Origin: Verrucomicrobiaceae bacterium
GTDB taxonomy: Bacteria > Verrucomicrobiota > Verrucomicrobiae > Verrucomicrobiales > Akkermansiaceae
Assembly (NCBI GenBank): GCA_947372405.1
Contig: CANBTO010000146.1
Coordinates: 1 to 9,968 of the forward strand
Direction: 5' to 3'
Length of the DNA: 9,968 nucleotides
Position 1 is the first letter of the stretch. Every line of letters begins with the position of its first letter. Under the pieces are notes generated by a model. It worked only from the letters and a program-made list of their open reading frames with translations. It was not told the origin of the DNA and searched no databases. Position numbers and translations under genes: made by a program. Positions 8,240 through 9,968 of the stretch are shown one piece after another.

Positions 8240-9001
8240 GGAAAAATCCGTCGGCCGGAGGAACACGGATTTCACGCCATCCGGCACGGTGAGTGGTCCG
8301 CCTGCCGCATCCTCGGACGCCTTCTTCGCGGCTACCCAGTCGGGATCCGTGCGAAACGCCGCCCATGATCCTGTGGCGGAGGCAGCGTCCTTGTGAGCGA
8401 GAAAATACAGCAGCGTGTCATCCGCTCCGGGCTGGCCCGCAACCGGCTGGAAGTAGCCGAGGCTGGTCATGCCGTGCTTGCGGAAAAGACCGAGGGTGTG
8501 ATCACTGAAACGCCTGTGAAGGGATGTTAGATTCCCCTTGGTCGCGGTGTAGGTCCTCATTTCAAACACGTGCCCGCCATCCGTCATGGACTCACCGAAG
8601 CCCGGTGAGAAGGAAGTGGCGGACAGGAACCACTGATCGACCTTGCTGACCAGTTTGCCGCCCTCTTCCGAAGCGGCCGCCACTTTCTTCCACTCCGGAT
8701 CACTCCCAAACGCCTGCCACGAGGCATCTCTCGCCGCCCGGTCCGGATAGGCGAGCAGATAGATCAGAACACAATCCTTGTTTTCGACGGGGACCCAGTA
8801 GCCGACGTTGGTCATCCCATGCTTCACGAACAGGCGGGTCGTGTGATCCCGGAAACGGGCGAGCAGATTGTCGAGCTTACCGGGCATCGCATGGTAGGTG
8901 CGAAGTTCGAACAGCCTGGAATCGGCGGGTTTGTCTTCCGCCGTGGCGGAAGCGATTGACAATCCTGCGGCAAGAATCCCGTAGCTCATGAGCTTCAACA
9001 T
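8228..9001 (-). CDS. Exported protein with two tandem NIPSNAP domains
   Basis: Starting at the ATG 9001-8999 gives 257 residues with a signal peptide ('MLKLMSYGILAAGLSIASATA-ED', cut near residue 21). The frame stays open for 60 more codons upstream, but that stretch is not family-like and would bury the signal. Two NIPSNAP domains (dimeric alpha-beta barrel, ABM-like fold) follow: about 29-132 and 145-254. They are clearly duplicated: 'FELRTYHAMPGKLDNL' against 'FEMRTYTATKGNLTSL', and 'LFVKHGMTNVGYW' against 'LFRKHGMTSLGYF'. Each contains the usual 'W..F..DP.W' segment. NIPSNAP proteins have no established enzymatic reaction; exported two-domain forms are common in Verrucomicrobiota and Planctomycetota, often near sugar-metabolism genes. 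Convergence with the DUF1080 gene suggests proximity rather than cotranscription. The family call is strong; the function is unknown. Confidence 0.87.
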   Translation of the reverse strand: MLKLMSYGILAAGLSIASATAEDKPADSRLFELRTYHAMPGKLDNLLARFRDHTTRLFVKHGMTNVGYWVPVENKDCVLIYLLAYPDRAARDASWQAFGSDPEWKKVAAASEEGGKLVSKVDQWFLSATSFSPGFGESMTDGGHVFEMRTYTATKGNLTSLHRRFSDHTLGLFRKHGMTSLGYFQPVAGQPGADDTLLYFLAHKDAASATGSWAAFRTDPDWVAAKKASEDAAGGPLTVPDGVKSVFLRPTDFSPVR

Positions 9002-9169
9002 GGTGACAAGGATCCACTTCCCTGAGTTGCTGGCAAACGGATATTCAAGCCAATCCCGGGAATCCGCGGGGAACACACGCGCCGATTCAGCCATCCCTCT
9101 CCTTTTTTCGGCGATCCGATGATTTTTTCCACAATTTCCAAGTAAAACCGGGGCGGCGTGTCTGTATCT

Positions 9170-9194
9170 TTGAGAGGCCATTGACCCCTCTTAA
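9170..9194 (+). promoter_or_regulatory. First leader hairpin upstream of the unknown exported protein
   Basis: TTGAGAGG (9170-9177) pairs with CCTCTTAA (9187-9194), giving eight base pairs with one G-U wobble and a nine-base loop. It ends 66 bp before the ATG at 9261, in the divergent region shared with the NIPSNAP gene. As DNA it could be an operator; as RNA it could be part of a structured 5' leader. It lies two bases before a second hairpin. Confidence 0.35.
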
Positions 9195-9196
9195 GG

Positions 9197-9223
9197 TGCT
9201 GCGCCGTTTTTGTGGCCGCAGCA
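9197..9223 (+). promoter_or_regulatory. Second, stronger leader hairpin upstream of the unknown exported protein
   Basis: TGCTGCG (9197-9203) pairs perfectly with CGCAGCA (9217-9223). CC (9204-9205) can add two pairs with GG (9214-9215) across a bulged C, closing the loop GTTTTTGT. The stem is GC-rich and ends 37 bp before the ATG at 9261. No U-tract follows, so it is not a standard terminator on the plus strand. A structured leader or regulator site is possible; function is inference. Confidence 0.35.
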
Positions 9224-9260
9224 GCCGGTTTCCGCAAGCCCCAGCCAATCCATCCCCGCC

Positions 9261-9968
9261 ATGAAAATCAGCCCGAATTCCTTCGCCATCCTTGCCGCAA
9301 CCAGTCTGGTTGCCGGTGTTGTCAGCCCTCCCGCCGCGCGCGGGGAAAATGAAATCGGCTTCATCGAACGATTCGCCCTGGCGGCGGACCGCGACAAGGC
9401 ACTCGGTGAACTGGTGCCGGGCAGCGAGGATTATTATTTCTTCCATTGCCTGCATTACCAGAGCACGCGCAACGAGGCCAAGTTCAAGGAGTTCATGGGC
9501 CAGTGGCAGAAACGCTTCCCTAACGAATACAACCGCCGCCGCATCATCGAAAACCGCCAGGCCTTGCTCGATTACGATGCCACCCCCCAGCAAACGCTGG
9601 CGTATCTGAAACGCCAGCTCAACGTGACCCATAACCACCAGCAGGAAGCCCGCGACCAAAGGCCGAACCTGCCGACCACGCTCGAACCGAGACGGGTGAG
9701 CCGGGACGTCTATGAACGCGAAGCGCTTGGCTATGACAATTCGTTGAGTGGGCTGTCACAGAGCGCGTTGGAATCATTGGTCCGCACGAAGGCACCGCTC
9801 AATCCTCAGCAGCGGCGGTCCTTGCTCTCAAAACTGCAGCGGCCGGACGTGCCGAACCTGACTGATCTGATCATCGCTGATTTCCAAACTCCGGAATCAC
9901 GTGGTTTCGGCGAATTCGACATCCATCGTGCGTTGTTGCCCGCGCAGCTTGATGACCTGGTCAAGGCC
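9261..9968 (+). CDS. Unrecognised exported protein, N-terminal part (runs off right edge)
   Basis: The frame is open from the ATG at 9261 to the window edge, giving 236 codons without a stop. The N-terminus looks like a signal peptide (K2, hydrophobic 9-22, a Pro/Ala segment, likely cut near 'PAARG-EN', residues 24-30). The mature part starts 'IGFIERFALAADRDKALGELVPGSEDYYFF', continues with a charged, mostly helical region ('YQSTRNEAKFKEFMGQWQKRF', 'RRRIIENRQALLDYDATPQ'), and then a proline-containing segment. It resembles in style the N-terminus of very large exported proteins of Verrucomicrobiota and Planctomycetota, possibly helical-repeat, but I cannot name a domain. The start is supported by the signal peptide, not by a Shine-Dalgarno sequence. 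It is divergent from the NIPSNAP gene, with two hairpins in between. Coding nature is nearly certain; function unknown. Confidence 0.82.
   Translation, partial: MKISPNSFAILAATSLVAGVVSPPAARGENEIGFIERFALAADRDKALGELVPGSEDYYFFHCLHYQSTRNEAKFKEFMGQWQKRFPNEYNRRRIIENRQALLDYDATPQQTLAYLKRQLNVTHNHQQEARDQRPNLPTTLEPRRVSRDVYEREALGYDNSLSGLSQSALESLVRTKAPLNPQQRRSLLSKLQRPDVPNLTDLIIADFQTPESRGFGEFDIHRALLPAQLDDLVKA

Larger units (their letters stand above)
9002..9260. other. Divergent promoter region between NIPSNAP and unknown exported gene
   Basis: These 259 bp must hold both promoters. There is an AT-rich pocket at about 9119-9147 and two adjacent hairpins (9170-9194 and 9197-9223). I found no good -35/-10 pair on either strand. 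TTGACC at 9181-9186 has no matching -10 box at the right distance. Leftward open frames here are upstream extensions of the NIPSNAP frame or antisense readings and look non-coding. Confidence 0.45.

Noticed and set aside
9002..9181. 60-codon N-terminal extension of the NIPSNAP protein
   Set aside because: It would place a signal peptide in the middle of the protein, and the extra sequence is not family-like.
9087..9659. Minus-strand open frame of 190 codons opposite the right-edge gene
   Set aside because: The plus strand has a signal peptide and an unbroken frame to the window edge; this frame is antisense.

Overview
The window looks like a piece of chromosome from a moderately GC-rich heterotrophic bacterium, most likely a member of the Verrucomicrobiota (a planctomycete or acidobacterium is less likely). 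The reasons are a protein built from passenger-associated (PATR) beta-strand repeats with the characteristic 'QPAGIY' C-terminal unit, a DUF1080 (3-keto-disaccharide hydrolase type) exported protein, a tandem NIPSNAP exported protein, and the near absence of Shine-Dalgarno sequences. The taxonomic call is inference from protein families, not from a marker gene. I see no rRNA, tRNA, CRISPR array, insertion sequence or phage gene.

Layout. Positions 1-4185 carry three minus-strand genes: the N-terminal half of a SAM-dependent O-methyltransferase that runs off the left edge (1-536), a large secreted polysaccharide deacetylase fused to a PATR beta-helix (810-3323), and a short-chain dehydrogenase/reductase (3496-4185). 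A 175-bp divergent intergenic region with a 13-bp dyad then separates the SDR from a compact plus-strand operon: aldo-keto reductase (4361-5353), a small cupin closely resembling the manganese hydroxynitrile lyase of Granulicella (5388-5789), and a YahK/CAD-type alcohol dehydrogenase (5817-6866). A stretch of about 630 bp without a convincing gene follows. Next come a DUF1080 protein (7497-8192) and, convergent to it, a two-domain NIPSNAP protein (8228-9001). The window ends with the start of an unrecognised exported protein (9261 to the edge), divergent from the NIPSNAP gene and preceded by two adjacent hairpins.

How the genes may work together. The AKR-cupin-ADH operon, with the divergent SDR, is a set of carbonyl-metabolising enzymes that plausibly reduce or detoxify small aldehydes and ketones under shared control. 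The deacetylase-PATR, DUF1080 and NIPSNAP proteins all carry signal peptides and belong to the extracytoplasmic glycan-handling repertoire common in these phyla.

The most unusual points are metal-site changes in two neighbouring operon proteins. The cupin has Gln where its best-known relative has the first metal-binding His. The alcohol dehydrogenase has lost two of the four structural-zinc cysteines. The deacetylase-PATR fusion and the paired leader hairpins are also worth a second look. No convincing wholly new multi-gene system is visible.
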